Part shown: positions 51,363-59,955 of the stretch, piece after piece
How the letters are laid out: every line of letters starts with the position of its first letter
Numbering within the stretch: the stretch's first letter is position 1
NCBI GenBank assembly: GCA_963803775.1
Contig: CAWDNS010000006.1
Coordinates: 744,001-808,000, forward strand
Reading direction: 5' to 3'
Length of the DNA: 64,000 bases
Source: JABCZH01 sp963803775
GTDB taxonomy: Bacteria; Acidobacteriota; Terriglobia; Terriglobales; Acidobacteriaceae
Notes under the pieces: generated by a model
The model's input: only the letters and a program-made list of their open reading frames with translations
Database searches by the model: none
Told to the model about the DNA's origin: nothing
Program-made: the position numbers and the translations under genes

Positions 51363-52151
51363 TCAGATTCCACCCTTCGCCTTCTTCAGTTCCACGCTCC
51401 CGTTCACCGTCTCGATCGAGAGTTCCCGTCCGCCGTTGCCCACCCGGCCTGTGGCCGTGTGCCCTACGAAGCCGCCCCCAATCGTGATGGGAAAATCGGA
51501 ATTGATACGGCCGTTCAGTGACTTGAACTTGATGTCGGCATTGAGGTCGTCGGGCAGCTCCACGTCCACCGATCCGTTGACGCTCTTGAACGCCAGAGAA
51601 CCGCTCCAGTCGGCATTCCCCATTTTCACCTTAATCGATCCATTTACGGTTTCCGCTTCAGCCCAGGCACTGGTCGAGATTTGCACCGCCCCATTGACCG
51701 TATACCCGCGCACGAAGCGTCCCATGCCCGTGGCATTCACATCGCCATTAATATTTTCTCCAGAAAAACGCAGGTTTTTCGGCATGCGGATCATGAAGTG
51801 AACCTTGGTGTCGTCCCCTCTTACATGGCTTGCGTGCCAAGTCGGCGAGCATGACTCCGGGGAGCCGGGGTAGATAGCGCAAACGACGATTCCCTCGCCA
51901 CTGGTGGCCACTTGGATCTTCACGTTGTCTGCATCCGGGCCGCTCTTATCGGCAGTGACCTCAACTTGATTTCCGCTGCTGCCCTCGGCAACGATGATCC
52001 CGTTTACATTCTTGACTTGGACGAGTTGGTCCGCAGCCAGTTTGCCGCTCCAGTGAAACTCGCGTCCTTGATTCTGACCCCAGGCAATGCCTGCAAACAG
52101 AGCCGATCCCAGCAAAATGCGCAACCCCAGCCTGCAAGTTCTCTTGTTCAT
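51363..52151 (-). CDS. DUF4097-type secreted beta-helix-like protein
   Basis: A signal peptide (LGLRILLGSALFAGIAWGQ) precedes a ~240-residue all-beta domain. Short strands and turns are repeated, each centred on a V-N-G motif: VKNVNGIIVAEG, GENINGDVNATG, GYTVNGAVQIS, ETVNGSIKVKMG, FKSVNGSVDVELP and IETVNGSVELKKA. This is the DUF4097/adhesin-like repeat pattern. The function is unknown but probably periplasmic or surface. A second member lies at 59956 beside an ECF sigma factor. Confidence 0.8.
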   Translation of the reverse strand: MNKRTCRLGLRILLGSALFAGIAWGQNQGREFHWSGKLAADQLVQVKNVNGIIVAEGSSGNQVEVTADKSGPDADNVKIQVATSGEGIVVCAIYPGSPESCSPTWHASHVRGDDTKVHFMIRMPKNLRFSGENINGDVNATGMGRFVRGYTVNGAVQISTSAWAEAETVNGSIKVKMGNADWSGSLAFKSVNGSVDVELPDDLNADIKFKSLNGRINSDFPITIGGGFVGHTATGRVGNGGRELSIETVNGSVELKKAKGGI

Positions 52152-52268
52152 GGAAATATCCTCCTCGTTTCGGACGGATCGATTGCGGACGAATTAATCC
52201 CCGCAGTGTTGCATCAGGATACGCGAATTCCCAGCGAGAGGTTCCACAGAAAGAGAAGGACACTTGTC

Positions 52269-52583
52269 TTACTTGGCCGAACGGATCAGATTGTGAAGGT
52301 CTTCCCTGAACCCTCTCAGCCTCTCAAGTCGCTCGGGAGTGGCTTCAATGATTTCGGCTTTGGCCTGAAACACCTGTCGTCCACCGACTTCAGTCAAAAC
52401 CCCCATCACTTCCCCGATTTGCCAGCCCGGCGTCCCCAGCATCTGCAAACCGTCCGGTCCGGGAACCAGTAGCGCGATGCAGTCGTCGCGCACCACGCCC
52501 ACACATTTGGGAAAGCGTTCGAAGGTCTTGAGTTCAAATCCTGCCAGGTAGATTTGCTGAAGTTGGTGGGCGGGATCAGGCAT
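52269..52583 (-). CDS. Hypothetical protein
   Basis: The 104-residue soluble protein is probably alpha/beta, with FELKTFERFPKCVGVVRDDCIALLVPG then LQMLGTPGWQIGEVMGVLTE and a helical tail PERLERLRGFREDLHNLIRS. No family is recognised. It lies between DUF4097 and bifunctional nuclease genes on the same strand. The long open frame and normal codon use support a real gene. Confidence 0.55.
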   Translation of the reverse strand: MPDPAHQLQQIYLAGFELKTFERFPKCVGVVRDDCIALLVPGPDGLQMLGTPGWQIGEVMGVLTEVGGRQVFQAKAEIIEATPERLERLRGFREDLHNLIRSAK

Positions 52584-52651
52584 GAAGGGATTGAACCATT
52601 ATGTCTTTGATTCATTGAGTCAATTCGCTCAATGATTCAATCGCTCAATTC

Positions 52652-53137
52652 CTACATCTTGTATCGTCCCAAATCTTCGTCGTTCAGGCCTTCCAGCCAC
52701 TTGCGTAATTCTTCGCTGGTCACGCGGTCCGACGCCGTCGTCGCCTGTTTGGAGTTCTTCAAAACTTCATCATCCACGAAGATCGGACAATCGACCCGCA
52801 ATGCCAGTGCCAGCGCATCCGAGGGCCGCGAATCAATGCTGATGACGTGCCCGTTGCGCTCCAGCCAGATAACCGCGAAAAACGTGTCTTCCTTAAGTTC
52901 GGTTACCACAACCTTGTGTACATGCGTCTCCAGGCCGGTCAGCACATTCTTGATCAGATCATGGGTCATCGGCCGAGGAGTGCTGACTTTTTCAATCTCC
53001 AGCGCGATGGCATTGGCCTCGTAAATCCCCACCCAGATCGGCAGCACCGCATCACTGACAGAGTCCTTCAGGATCACGATCGGCATGTTCGTGACTGGAT
53101 CCATCAAAAGCCCGCGGATTTTCATTTCAACTTCCAT
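52652..53137 (-). CDS. Bifunctional nuclease (BFN/DUF151) family protein
   Basis: The 161-residue protein shows MEVEMKIRGLLMDPVTNMPI, LPIWVGIYEANAIALEIEKV, the conserved PRPMTHDLIKNVL and VISIDSRPSDALALALRVDCPIF, all typical of DUF151. Such proteins are described as DNases/RNases in plants and bacteria, but the role is uncertain. The ATG at 53137 has AGGAG at the ideal spacing, while the ATG six bases earlier is too close. It follows miaB on the same strand with 21 bases between. Confidence 0.87.
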   Translation of the reverse strand: MEVEMKIRGLLMDPVTNMPIVILKDSVSDAVLPIWVGIYEANAIALEIEKVSTPRPMTHDLIKNVLTGLETHVHKVVVTELKEDTFFAVIWLERNGHVISIDSRPSDALALALRVDCPIFVDDEVLKNSKQATTASDRVTSEELRKWLEGLNDEDLGRYKM

Positions 53138-53158
53138 CGTCATCTCCTGCCAAACTTC

Positions 53159-54484
53159 TTATACCACCATTTCACCGACCAAGCTGTTGGGAAGACACAC
53201 GGTAGTAAGCGCGGAAGTATAGCTCCCAATCGTGGGCGCCACGCCGTCCGGGGCGGTAAAATTGAACACCTTATTCTGCGACGTCCGGCCGACCCACTGC
53301 CCGCGTGCCGAGTTCTTCCCTTCAACCATCACTTCAATCTTCTTGCCAAGGTGCCGCTGATTCCCCTTCTTCTGAATTTCCCGCTGCTTTTCGTTCAGCA
53401 CAGCGAGGCGACGAACCTTCTCTTCATCGGGAATGGCATCATCCAGCTTCAGCGACGGTGTATTCGGCCGTGGCGAATACTTAAACCCGAAAACGCTGTC
53501 GTATCCGACCTCGTCCAGCAGCGCAAGCGTGGCCTCAAAATCCGCCTCAGTCTCTCCCGGAAACCCGACAATCATGTCGCTGGTGATGCTGATCTCACGT
53601 CTCGCTGCCTTCATCCACGTGACCCGCTCGAGATATTGTTCGAGGCTGTAAAGCCGCTGCATGGCGTCCAACACGCTGTTCGATCCACTCTGTACTGGCA
53701 GATGCACATGGTCGCAGAGCGTAGGGACGGCGTCGATCGCTTCAATGATGTCGCGGCCGAAATCGCGCGGATGAGAAGTAGTAAAGCGCACTCGCCGGAT
53801 ACCCGCAGTTTCTCCCACCGCACCCAGTAATTCTGCGAATGTCTTCTTCCCTGCCGGATCCTTGTACGAATTTACGTTCTGGCCCAGCAACTGAATTTCC
53901 GTATAGCCAAGATCGGCCATCTGGCGCGCCTCGGCGAGGACGGAATCTGAACCCCGGCTGCGTTCTTTGCCGCGAGTGAACGGCACTACGCAGTAAGCGC
54001 AGAACTTGTCACAACCTTCGATGATGGTGATGTAGCCACGATGTGGGTTGGTGCGGGCAGTGAATTCAGTCTCGAAGCATTCGTCGGTTTCGCGGTCGTC
54101 AAGCCCGGTCGCTCGCTTCCCTGCCTCAATCTGGATCAGCATCTCAGGCAGTTTGCGGTACGACGCCGATCCGCACACGAGCGACACATACGGCGCGCGC
54201 TCGAAAATCTTCTCGCCTTCCTGCTGCGCCACGCAGCCCAGAACACCAAACTTCTTGCCTTGCTTCTGCAGCTTCTTGTAGTCGTTCAGGCGGTTGAAAA
54301 CTTTCTGCTCAGCTTTGTCGCGGATCGAGCACGTGTTGTAGAGAACCAGCCCAGCCTCTTCAACTGTCGGAACCTGCAGGTAGCCTTCCGAAACCAGCGT
54401 CCCAATGACCTTTTCCGAGTCATGGGCATTCATCTGGCAGCCAAAGGTTTCGAGGTAAAACGTCTTCTGGGGCTCCGCCGACAT
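53159..54484 (-). CDS. miaB: tRNA-2-methylthio-N6-dimethylallyladenosine synthase
   Basis: MiaB adds the methylthio group to i6A37 of tRNA. The N-terminal UPF0004 cysteines are in TFGCQMNAHDSE, VLYNTCSIRD and VLGCVAQQEG. The radical-SAM cluster Cx3Cx2C is in EGCDKFCAYCVVPFTRG. The C-terminal TRAM domain follows KIEVMVEGKNSARGQWVGRT. The 441-residue length is normal. The gene downstream, BFN, is on the same strand. Confidence 0.95.
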   Translation of the reverse strand: MSAEPQKTFYLETFGCQMNAHDSEKVIGTLVSEGYLQVPTVEEAGLVLYNTCSIRDKAEQKVFNRLNDYKKLQKQGKKFGVLGCVAQQEGEKIFERAPYVSLVCGSASYRKLPEMLIQIEAGKRATGLDDRETDECFETEFTARTNPHRGYITIIEGCDKFCAYCVVPFTRGKERSRGSDSVLAEARQMADLGYTEIQLLGQNVNSYKDPAGKKTFAELLGAVGETAGIRRVRFTTSHPRDFGRDIIEAIDAVPTLCDHVHLPVQSGSNSVLDAMQRLYSLEQYLERVTWMKAARREISITSDMIVGFPGETEADFEATLALLDEVGYDSVFGFKYSPRPNTPSLKLDDAIPDEEKVRRLAVLNEKQREIQKKGNQRHLGKKIEVMVEGKNSARGQWVGRTSQNKVFNFTAPDGVAPTIGSYTSALTTVCLPNSLVGEMVV

Positions 54485-54514
54485 ACTAGGGCCAGTATAG
54501 CGCAGCGGGAAGCT

Positions 54515-55681
54515 TCAGCCGCCAAAGAACTCCTGGTTCAACTTCTCGATCTGCCCGTGAGCCAACGTCCCAGTGCGGATCTGCCGCTTCAGGAAAGCAG
54601 GGAACGATTCCTGGGAACCGTCAAACTTCTGCTCTTTCATAAGACTATAAAGCGCCACCGCCAGCACATGAATGCCGCCGTCCTGCTCACGCCAGTATCT
54701 GCGTGGGTCGCCGCCCATGCCATACTTCTCGGCGATAATCTGCTCCAGAGCCTGCACGCAGTCTTCTTCCTCGAGACCCGCAAGCGTGTTGTAGCCAAAG
54801 GAAGTGTCGTGATGCTCGACCTTGTTCATCAAAAAGGCGTCGGATTTCAATGACTCCAGGCCAGAGCGCAGCTCGGCATCATGCGCCAGATCGTACGGCG
54901 GATGCATCATTTCGTGAATGGCATTGCGCAGAACAATCCGAAAGGGATACGAGTAGTGCGTAAGAAAACGCGTACCGGTTATCTTGATGCCGTGCGGTTG
55001 CGAATAATAAAGCAGATAAACCGTGATCTTGTTCGTGGGGCGCGGGCTACCCAGCACCGCCTCAACCGCGGGAATTACGTTATAGTCCGGCAGTTTCGCG
55101 GCGATGGCGGCACGAGACCCCTCAATCTTCGGCCTGACGTTTTTTTCCCAATCTTCATCGAAGTGAATGCGCTTGAGGGCACGAAACGCCGCTTCCAGGT
55201 CAGGACGGTTGGCTTCGTACAGTTTCCACCCATCCTCGCTGTAGTAGGAGGTCGCCTGTAAGTTCCGGCGCATGGCACTGCTGTCTTGCACGGTGCGAAT
55301 CAGATCGTCGAGCGACTCAGCCTCTGAGGCGGAGAAATAAAGCGCAAGCGAAGCAGAAATGATTCCGCCGTTTTGGTCTTTGATCCGTCGTTTCAGATTG
55401 GCAAACGCGGCAAGTTCCGCAGGACGAAACTGTTTTGAGAGGCGATAGTAGTCAGCCTGGTAATACTCAAGATAATAGGGATCGCCACTCAACATGTTCA
55501 AAGCACAAATAGCATCGAACTTGAGCGAAGGTTGCAAATCCCACCGCGTAGTGGTGTGAAAGGGAGACACCGCGTCCGCAGCATAAAGCTGCGAAGGCAT
55601 AGGAATGATCAGCGCCAGCAAGACCGCGATGAAAATCCCACGGCGGTGAGTGCACGCCACGTCGCTGCTAAGCATCGGCAT
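54515..55681 (-). CDS. Secreted HEMMH-motif metalloprotease-like protein
   Basis: A signal peptide (GIFIAVLLALIIPMPSQLYAA) precedes a ~350-residue, mostly helical protein. The zinc-binding HExxH motif is at His256-His260 (RNAIHEMMHPPYDLAHDAEL). Acidic residues follow that may supply the third ligand, such as Glu in GYNTLAGLEEEDC. No family name is recognised; it may be a peptidase of an uncharacterised group. AAGGAG lies just before the first ATG, better spaced for the second ATG at 55675, so the start could be two codons later. Confidence 0.65.
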   Translation of the reverse strand: MPMLSSDVACTHRRGIFIAVLLALIIPMPSQLYAADAVSPFHTTTRWDLQPSLKFDAICALNMLSGDPYYLEYYQADYYRLSKQFRPAELAAFANLKRRIKDQNGGIISASLALYFSASEAESLDDLIRTVQDSSAMRRNLQATSYYSEDGWKLYEANRPDLEAAFRALKRIHFDEDWEKNVRPKIEGSRAAIAAKLPDYNVIPAVEAVLGSPRPTNKITVYLLYYSQPHGIKITGTRFLTHYSYPFRIVLRNAIHEMMHPPYDLAHDAELRSGLESLKSDAFLMNKVEHHDTSFGYNTLAGLEEEDCVQALEQIIAEKYGMGGDPRRYWREQDGGIHVLAVALYSLMKEQKFDGSQESFPAFLKRQIRTGTLAHGQIEKLNQEFFGG

Positions 55682-56380
55682 GTCTCCTTAGACGGGAGGA
55701 CAAGCAGAAGGTCACGAATCCGACACTTACGCTCCCGGTCCCCGCGTTTCCACAGTTCCCCCATCTCGATGTAGGCCTGCATCCAGGCCAGTACCGTCGG
55801 CCAACCTCCGCTGTAGTGCTTCGGAACTTCCGGCTGTTTGGCGATCTTTGCTGCCAACGCAAGCAGCCAGACAAACGCAAATGCACTTTTTTACAAGAAG
55901 GTGAGACCGTTCTCCAGAGGTTCGATGATGGCGCAGCCGGAAGCCTTCCTTTTGGGAGCCAGCTGTTTGATCCATCGGCGGGCGCTTTCTACGGTGCCAC
56001 GGCCAACGCCTACCCAAGCAGCGGCGATTACGGTGGAACTATCTTCCAACAGACCTCAAGCGGCCTGCCACTACTTACAGTCTGAGGGGCGGCGTGGAGC
56101 ACGTTTCCGGACCGCATTCGAGGCTGGCGATGGATTCATCGGGAAATCTCTCTTTATGGAACCACTGAGCTTGGCGGAAACGCATCGTGTAATTGCGGGG
56201 TGGTATTCGAAATTGAAGGAGCTACCACGGCCAAAATCAATAATAATTAGGTCTCAGCAACTCCCCCACGAAAATAGGGTGCAATATGTTTACAGCTCCG
56301 GTCGCGAGGGATTGTTGCGAGGAGCGGAGTGACTACCGCATCAGCCGGGTGAGCGCTCTTTGTGCTCCGACTATAGCGGA
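55682..56380. other. Gene-poor stretch of about 700 bases
   Basis: Apart from the decayed GloVer-repeat remnant at 55897-56250, no intact gene is seen between the HEMMH gene and the CBS gene. A few open frames cross it in different frames, but none has a consistent start, length or recognisable motif. It looks like a site where older genes have been broken down. Confidence 0.5.
55897..56250 (+). pseudogene. Remnant of a GloVer-type tandem-repeat protein
   Basis: Two pieces match this repeat (ETVL-F---G--P-G-L-FD--G--YG-T--GG--G-VF). The first, at 55897-56082, reads EGETVLQRFDDGAAGSLPFG then DPSAGAFYGATANAYPSSGD with YGGTIFQ, and ends in a TGA. The second, near 56155-56250, reads YGTTELGGNASCNCGVVFEI and ends in a TAG; just before it, DSSGNL lies in another frame, offset by about four extra bases in a CT-rich run. 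The gene is broken by a nonsense codon and a frameshift and has no start. Confidence 0.6.
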
Positions 56381-56788
56381 CTAGCTTGCTTTTCTACTCT
56401 CAGCCTCTTTCTGCGCCACGTAGCGCAGCAGCAAATCGCGCAGCGAGACCAGACCCTTCAACTGCTTGCCATCGACGATCGGCAAGTGGCGGAAGCCGAA
56501 CTCGCGCATCAGGAACAAGCCGTTCTCCACGGTCTCATCCATACTGATCGACTTGGGATTGGCAGTCATGATCTCGGACACCAGCGTGGTCCCCGGCATG
56601 CGCCCCACAGCCACTACACGGTTCATGATGTCACGCTCGGAAACGATTCCCGACAGCTCTCCGTTGCGCATTACCGGCAAGGCTCCAATGTTGTGCTCCA
56701 TCATGAAACGGGCCGCTTCCAGCACCGACTTCTCGGCCTCAATCGAATAAATGCGGCGTTCTTTTATCAGATCGTAGATTGATGCCAT
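56381..56788 (-). CDS. CBS-domain protein
   Basis: The 135-residue protein consists of two CBS modules: YSIEAEKSVLEAARFMMEHNIGALPVMRNG with ELSGIVSERDIMNRVV, and PKSISMDETVENGLFLMREFGFRHLPIVDG with QLKGLVSLRDLLLRYVA. CBS pairs bind adenosine nucleotides and act as energy sensors; no attached enzyme domain is present. The start at 56788 (MASIYDLIKERR) is the normal start of this group. Confidence 0.88.
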   Translation of the reverse strand: MASIYDLIKERRIYSIEAEKSVLEAARFMMEHNIGALPVMRNGELSGIVSERDIMNRVVAVGRMPGTTLVSEIMTANPKSISMDETVENGLFLMREFGFRHLPIVDGKQLKGLVSLRDLLLRYVAQKEAESRKAS

Positions 56789-56910
56789 AGGTGACTCCTT
56801 GCGTATCACTAACCGCGCGCGGTGGCCCCACGAGCACATTACTTTATCACACTGGGCCGACGCCGTGTCCTGCTCACCGCTGCAGATTTTCTTTGCAATC
56901 TTCGCGAATC

Positions 56911-56959
56911 CTTTGCGTACTTTGCGGTCAAAAGCTCTTAAACCGGAAAGCACGCAAAG
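56911..56959. repeat. Dispersed repeat copy 3, part of an imperfect inverted repeat
   Basis: CTTTGCGTACTTTGCGGT at 56911-56928 (repeat copy 3 runs to 56932) is mirrored by ACCGGAAAGCACGCAAAG at 56942-56959. Sixteen of 18 bases are complementary, with a 13-base loop. Weaker matching arms extend outward (CTTCGCG near 56900 and CGCGAAG near 56980). The gap 56789-57084 upstream of the MFS gene holds nothing else recognisable. Confidence 0.55.
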
Positions 56960-57084
56960 CCATCGCAAAAGAACGCGAAGAAAGTCCCGGCCAACCTCAG
57001 AAATGGCAAGCGCTCGCCTCTTCTGCTATCTTCTTGGCTTCGCTTCAAGTGACACTAGAACACCCCGTATTTTAAGGAGCTTTG

Positions 57085-58365
57085 ATGTCAGAAACTGTCC
57101 GCCCCGAGCCGTCAAGAGTTTATCGCTGGATGGTGCTCATCATCGTGAGCATCGCCATGTTCGGCAACTACTACGTTTATGACGCGCTCAGCCCCCTGGC
57201 CGACGTGCTCAAGCAACAACTCGGTTTCTCCGATTCGAACATCGGGCTACTGCAAGCCATTTACAGCTTTCCCAACATCTTCACAGTGGTGATCGGCGGC
57301 TTCATTATTGATCGCATTGGCTTGCGAAAATCGCTGATGATCTTTGGCGTGCTCTGCCTCATCGGCCCAGCCATCACCGCGATGGCCGGACACCTCTGGC
57401 TCATGGCCACTGGACGCTTGATCTTTGGCATGGGCGCTGAATCCCTGATCGTGGCCGTTACCGCCGCGCTTGCCCGATGGTTCAAAGGGAAAGAACTGAG
57501 CTTCGCGTTTGGCATCAATCTGACCATCGCCCGCCTGGGTTCGTTCACCGCCCTGAACTCTCCCACCTGGGCTCGATCTGCATATGCTAATTGGCGCTGG
57601 CCGTTCCTGATCATGCTGGCTTTCTCGACCCTGTGCGTGGTTGGCGCCGTCGTTTACTGGATCATGGAAGTCTACGCCGAGAAGAATTATCAATTGGGTG
57701 CGGCCTCGACTGACAAGGTTGTATTTGCCGACCTGTTCAAATTTGGCGTGAGCTACTGGTATATCGTCGCCCTCTGCATTACGTTCTATTCCGCCATCTT
57801 CCCTTTTCAGACCTTCGCGGTGAAGTTCTTCATGGAAGCCCACGGAACTTCAAGAGAGACCGGAGGGTTTCTATCCAGCATGTTGACCCTGTTTGCCATG
57901 TTTGCGACTCCACTCTTTGGTCTGATGGTCGACCGCATCGGCAAACGGGCCGTGCTGATGATGTTCGGTTCCATGCTGCTGATCCCCGTTTACCTGATGA
58001 TGGCCTACACCCAGGTGAATCTGTATGTGCCGATGGCGATGATGGGGGTGGCGTTCTCCCTGATTCCGGCCGTGATGTGGCCTTCGGTGGCTTACATCGT
58101 GGATCAAGCCAAGCTGGGTACCGCTTACGGGTTGATGACCATGATCCAGAATATCGGTCTCTTTGGGTTCAACCTGCTGATCGGCTGGTCTAACGATTAC
58201 AGCAACGCCAGCGCCGCGAACCCGGCCGGGTACCGCCTGGGGATGTGGATATTTTCCGTCTTGGGCTTCCTGGGTGTGTTCTTTGCGTTCCTGCTGCGTC
58301 AAAGGGAGAACGGTCCTCACGGCCACGGGTTAGAGACTATTACCACGGCCTCAGCCAAGACCTAA
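57085..58365 (+). CDS. MFS transporter
   Basis: The 426-residue protein has about 12 TM helices. The A-like motif between TM2 and TM3 appears as GGFIIDRIGLRKSLMIFG, and the second-half equivalent as GLMVDRIGKRAVLMMFG. It is a cation- or substrate-coupled major facilitator; the substrate is unknown. AAGGAGC lies seven bases before the ATG at 57085. A terminator hairpin follows at 58440. Confidence 0.88.
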   Translation: MSETVRPEPSRVYRWMVLIIVSIAMFGNYYVYDALSPLADVLKQQLGFSDSNIGLLQAIYSFPNIFTVVIGGFIIDRIGLRKSLMIFGVLCLIGPAITAMAGHLWLMATGRLIFGMGAESLIVAVTAALARWFKGKELSFAFGINLTIARLGSFTALNSPTWARSAYANWRWPFLIMLAFSTLCVVGAVVYWIMEVYAEKNYQLGAASTDKVVFADLFKFGVSYWYIVALCITFYSAIFPFQTFAVKFFMEAHGTSRETGGFLSSMLTLFAMFATPLFGLMVDRIGKRAVLMMFGSMLLIPVYLMMAYTQVNLYVPMAMMGVAFSLIPAVMWPSVAYIVDQAKLGTAYGLMTMIQNIGLFGFNLLIGWSNDYSNASAANPAGYRLGMWIFSVLGFLGVFFAFLLRQRENGPHGHGLETITTASAKT

Positions 58366-58439
58366 GGGAGGCGGCGGGGAGCGGCATGATGCTTTCTGCG
58401 TCCTTGCTGCTAACCGTTGAATCTATTAGGAAAATGTCT

Positions 58440-58467
58440 CGCGATCTGGGTGATCGCGTCGTTTTTT
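58440..58467 (+). terminator. Intrinsic terminator after the MFS gene
   Basis: CGCGATC at 58440-58446 pairs perfectly with GATCGCG at 58452-58458 across a TGGGT loop. It is followed by TCG and a run of six T. It lies 75 bases downstream of the MFS stop and on the correct strand. Confidence 0.7.
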
Positions 58468-58512
58468 GGGGGTTGGCGGGTTGAGTGGTGTCCAAATAAT
58501 TGGCTGGATTTG

Positions 58513-58612
58513 GTAACCCGTTCGATGCTACCGGGGTTACTTTGGGGTCGGCTGCCCGACCCGCAAGCGGTACAACGAAAAGCTATTTACGCCGCATCAC
58601 ACTGGGTGCGGC
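58513..58612 (+). other. Consecutive hairpins in the putative leader of the ECF sigma gene
   Basis: Three perfect stems occur in a row. They are GTAACCC 58513-58519 with GGGTTAC 58534-58540; GGGTCGG 58545-58551 with CCGACCC 58556-58562; and GCCGCA 58591-58596 with TGCGGC 58607-58612. They precede the likely TTG start at 58626. If the gene began at the earlier TTG (58500), they would be coding. They could be a folded untranslated leader or REP-like palindromes. Confidence 0.45.
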
Positions 58613-58625
58613 CGGAACAGGCAAC

Positions 58626-59228
58626 TTGACGGACGCGAAAAAACTACAGGGCGGCAAGCTTTCTGAAGCCGCGGCCATTGAGCGGGCGAAGCAGGGCGAT
58701 GCGGAAGCGTTTGAGACGCTGTATCACCTGCATAAGCGGCGTGTCTATTCGCTTTGCCTGCGTATGACCGCCAACACCGCGGCTGCCGAAGACCTCACCC
58801 AGGAAGCCTTCCTGCAGTTGTTCCGTAAGATTGGGACCTTTCGTGGCGAGTCGGCCTTTTCCACCTGGCTGCATCGCATGGCGGTAAACGTCGTGCTCAT
58901 GCAGCTACGCAAGAAGGGCCTGGCGGTGGTTCCGCTGGAAGATACTCTTGAAACTGAAGAGGAATCTCCGCGTAGAGAACCGGGCGGCGACGATGTAAGA
59001 TTGTCCGGTGCAGTTGACCGTCTGCAATTGCAGCGTGCGGTCTCGGACTTGCCTCCGGGCTATCGAAAAGTTTTTCTGTTGCACGACGTCGAGGGTTACG
59101 AACATAACGAGATCGCCAGTCTGGTGGGATGTTCCATCGGCAACAGCAAGTCGCAGTTGCACAAAGCACGAATGAAGTTACGGGACCTCCTCAAAACGAG
59201 CAGAGCTGAAAAAGCCACCAAGCCGTGA
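58626..59228 (+). CDS. ECF-type RNA polymerase sigma factor
   Basis: Sigma region 2 is recognisable in AFETLYHLHKRRVYSLCLRM with LTQEAFLQLFRKIGTFRGESAFSTWLHRM. Region 4 is in LPPGYRKVFLLHDVEGYEHNEIASLVGCSIGNSKSQLHKARMKLR, with the HTH near its end. No ATG is suitable. TTG at 58626 gives MTDAKKLQGGKLSE, which resembles the usual start of this group; an upstream TTG at 58500 would add 42 unlike residues. The anti-sigma gene follows after 37 bases. Confidence 0.87.
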   Translation: MTDAKKLQGGKLSEAAAIERAKQGDAEAFETLYHLHKRRVYSLCLRMTANTAAAEDLTQEAFLQLFRKIGTFRGESAFSTWLHRMAVNVVLMQLRKKGLAVVPLEDTLETEEESPRREPGGDDVRLSGAVDRLQLQRAVSDLPPGYRKVFLLHDVEGYEHNEIASLVGCSIGNSKSQLHKARMKLRDLLKTSRAEKATKP

Positions 59229-59265
59229 GGGGTCCAACAAATGCGGTATCGGGAGAGAGGTAGTT

Positions 59266-59898
59266 ATGACCTGTCAGGAATTTCAACGGGTCTTGCCGGA
59301 GCTTGAGGGCGGCCGTAGTTACGAAGCGGAAGAGCATTTGCGAATGTGCTCCCGCTGCTGGGATTTGGTTTCCGATTTGGACGCCATCTCTCAACAGGCA
59401 CGGCTTCTACAAGCCAGCGAAGATCCCAGTCCACGAGTTTGGAATGCGATTGAAATCGCCTTGCGGCAAGAGGGTCTGATTCGTGAGCCCTTATTGGATC
59501 GTCCCGCTCCGCAATGGACGGACTGGCGGTTGCGATGGCTGGTACCGGCGGTAGCTATACTGCTGCTGATTTCCGGCTTTGCTCTGCGTCAATACCGAAC
59601 CGGTGCATCGGGGCCTGTGGCCAGGAACGTTTCAGCCATCACTCTTCCGGCGGCGGACCAAACTGGCCGCGATGTCGGCGGCGATGAAGACCAGTTGCTC
59701 AGCATGGTAGCCGCGCATGCGCCCGACCTTCGAGCTGGTTACGCCAGCAATCTGCAGGCGGTGGATGCTTACATCCGCGATGCGGAGTTGTCGGCGCACG
59801 ATAACCCTAACGATGAGATTGCTCAGCAGTACCTTACCAACGCTTACGAACAGAGAGCGATGGTTTACGAGATCGGCATGGCGCGATCTTTGCCATAA
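59266..59898 (+). CDS. Anti-sigma factor with zinc-finger (zf-HC2-like) domain
   Basis: The N-terminus has a zinc-binding H-x3-C-x2-C (His24, Cys28, Cys31 in EEHLRMCSRCWDL) with Cys3, the pattern of ZAS anti-sigma proteins. One TM helix (LRWLVPAVAILLLISGFAL) follows at about residue 90, and a periplasmic domain with helical DLRAGYASNLQAVDAYIRDAE ends the 210-residue protein. It should bind and silence the sigma factor encoded 37 bases upstream. The DUF4097 gene follows at 59956. Confidence 0.83.
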   Translation: MTCQEFQRVLPELEGGRSYEAEEHLRMCSRCWDLVSDLDAISQQARLLQASEDPSPRVWNAIEIALRQEGLIREPLLDRPAPQWTDWRLRWLVPAVAILLLISGFALRQYRTGASGPVARNVSAITLPAADQTGRDVGGDEDQLLSMVAAHAPDLRAGYASNLQAVDAYIRDAELSAHDNPNDEIAQQYLTNAYEQRAMVYEIGMARSLP

Positions 59899-59915
59899 TT
59901 ACGTGCACAGGGGCC

Positions 59916-59933
59916 GGCACGCCAGCGCGTGCC
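59916..59933. repeat. Palindrome between anti-sigma and DUF4097 genes
   Basis: GGCACGC at 59916-59922 pairs with GCGTGCC at 59927-59933 across a CAGC loop. The four-base loop and GC stem resemble the other hairpins at 40198, 48405 and 58545. Confidence 0.45.
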
Positions 59934-59955
59934 CGGGATCGGGGAGATGTCAGGT

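Noticed and set aside
55838..56332. A 164-codon open frame in the gene-poor stretch
   Set aside because: It lies in a different frame from the GloVer-like remnants and has no family features.
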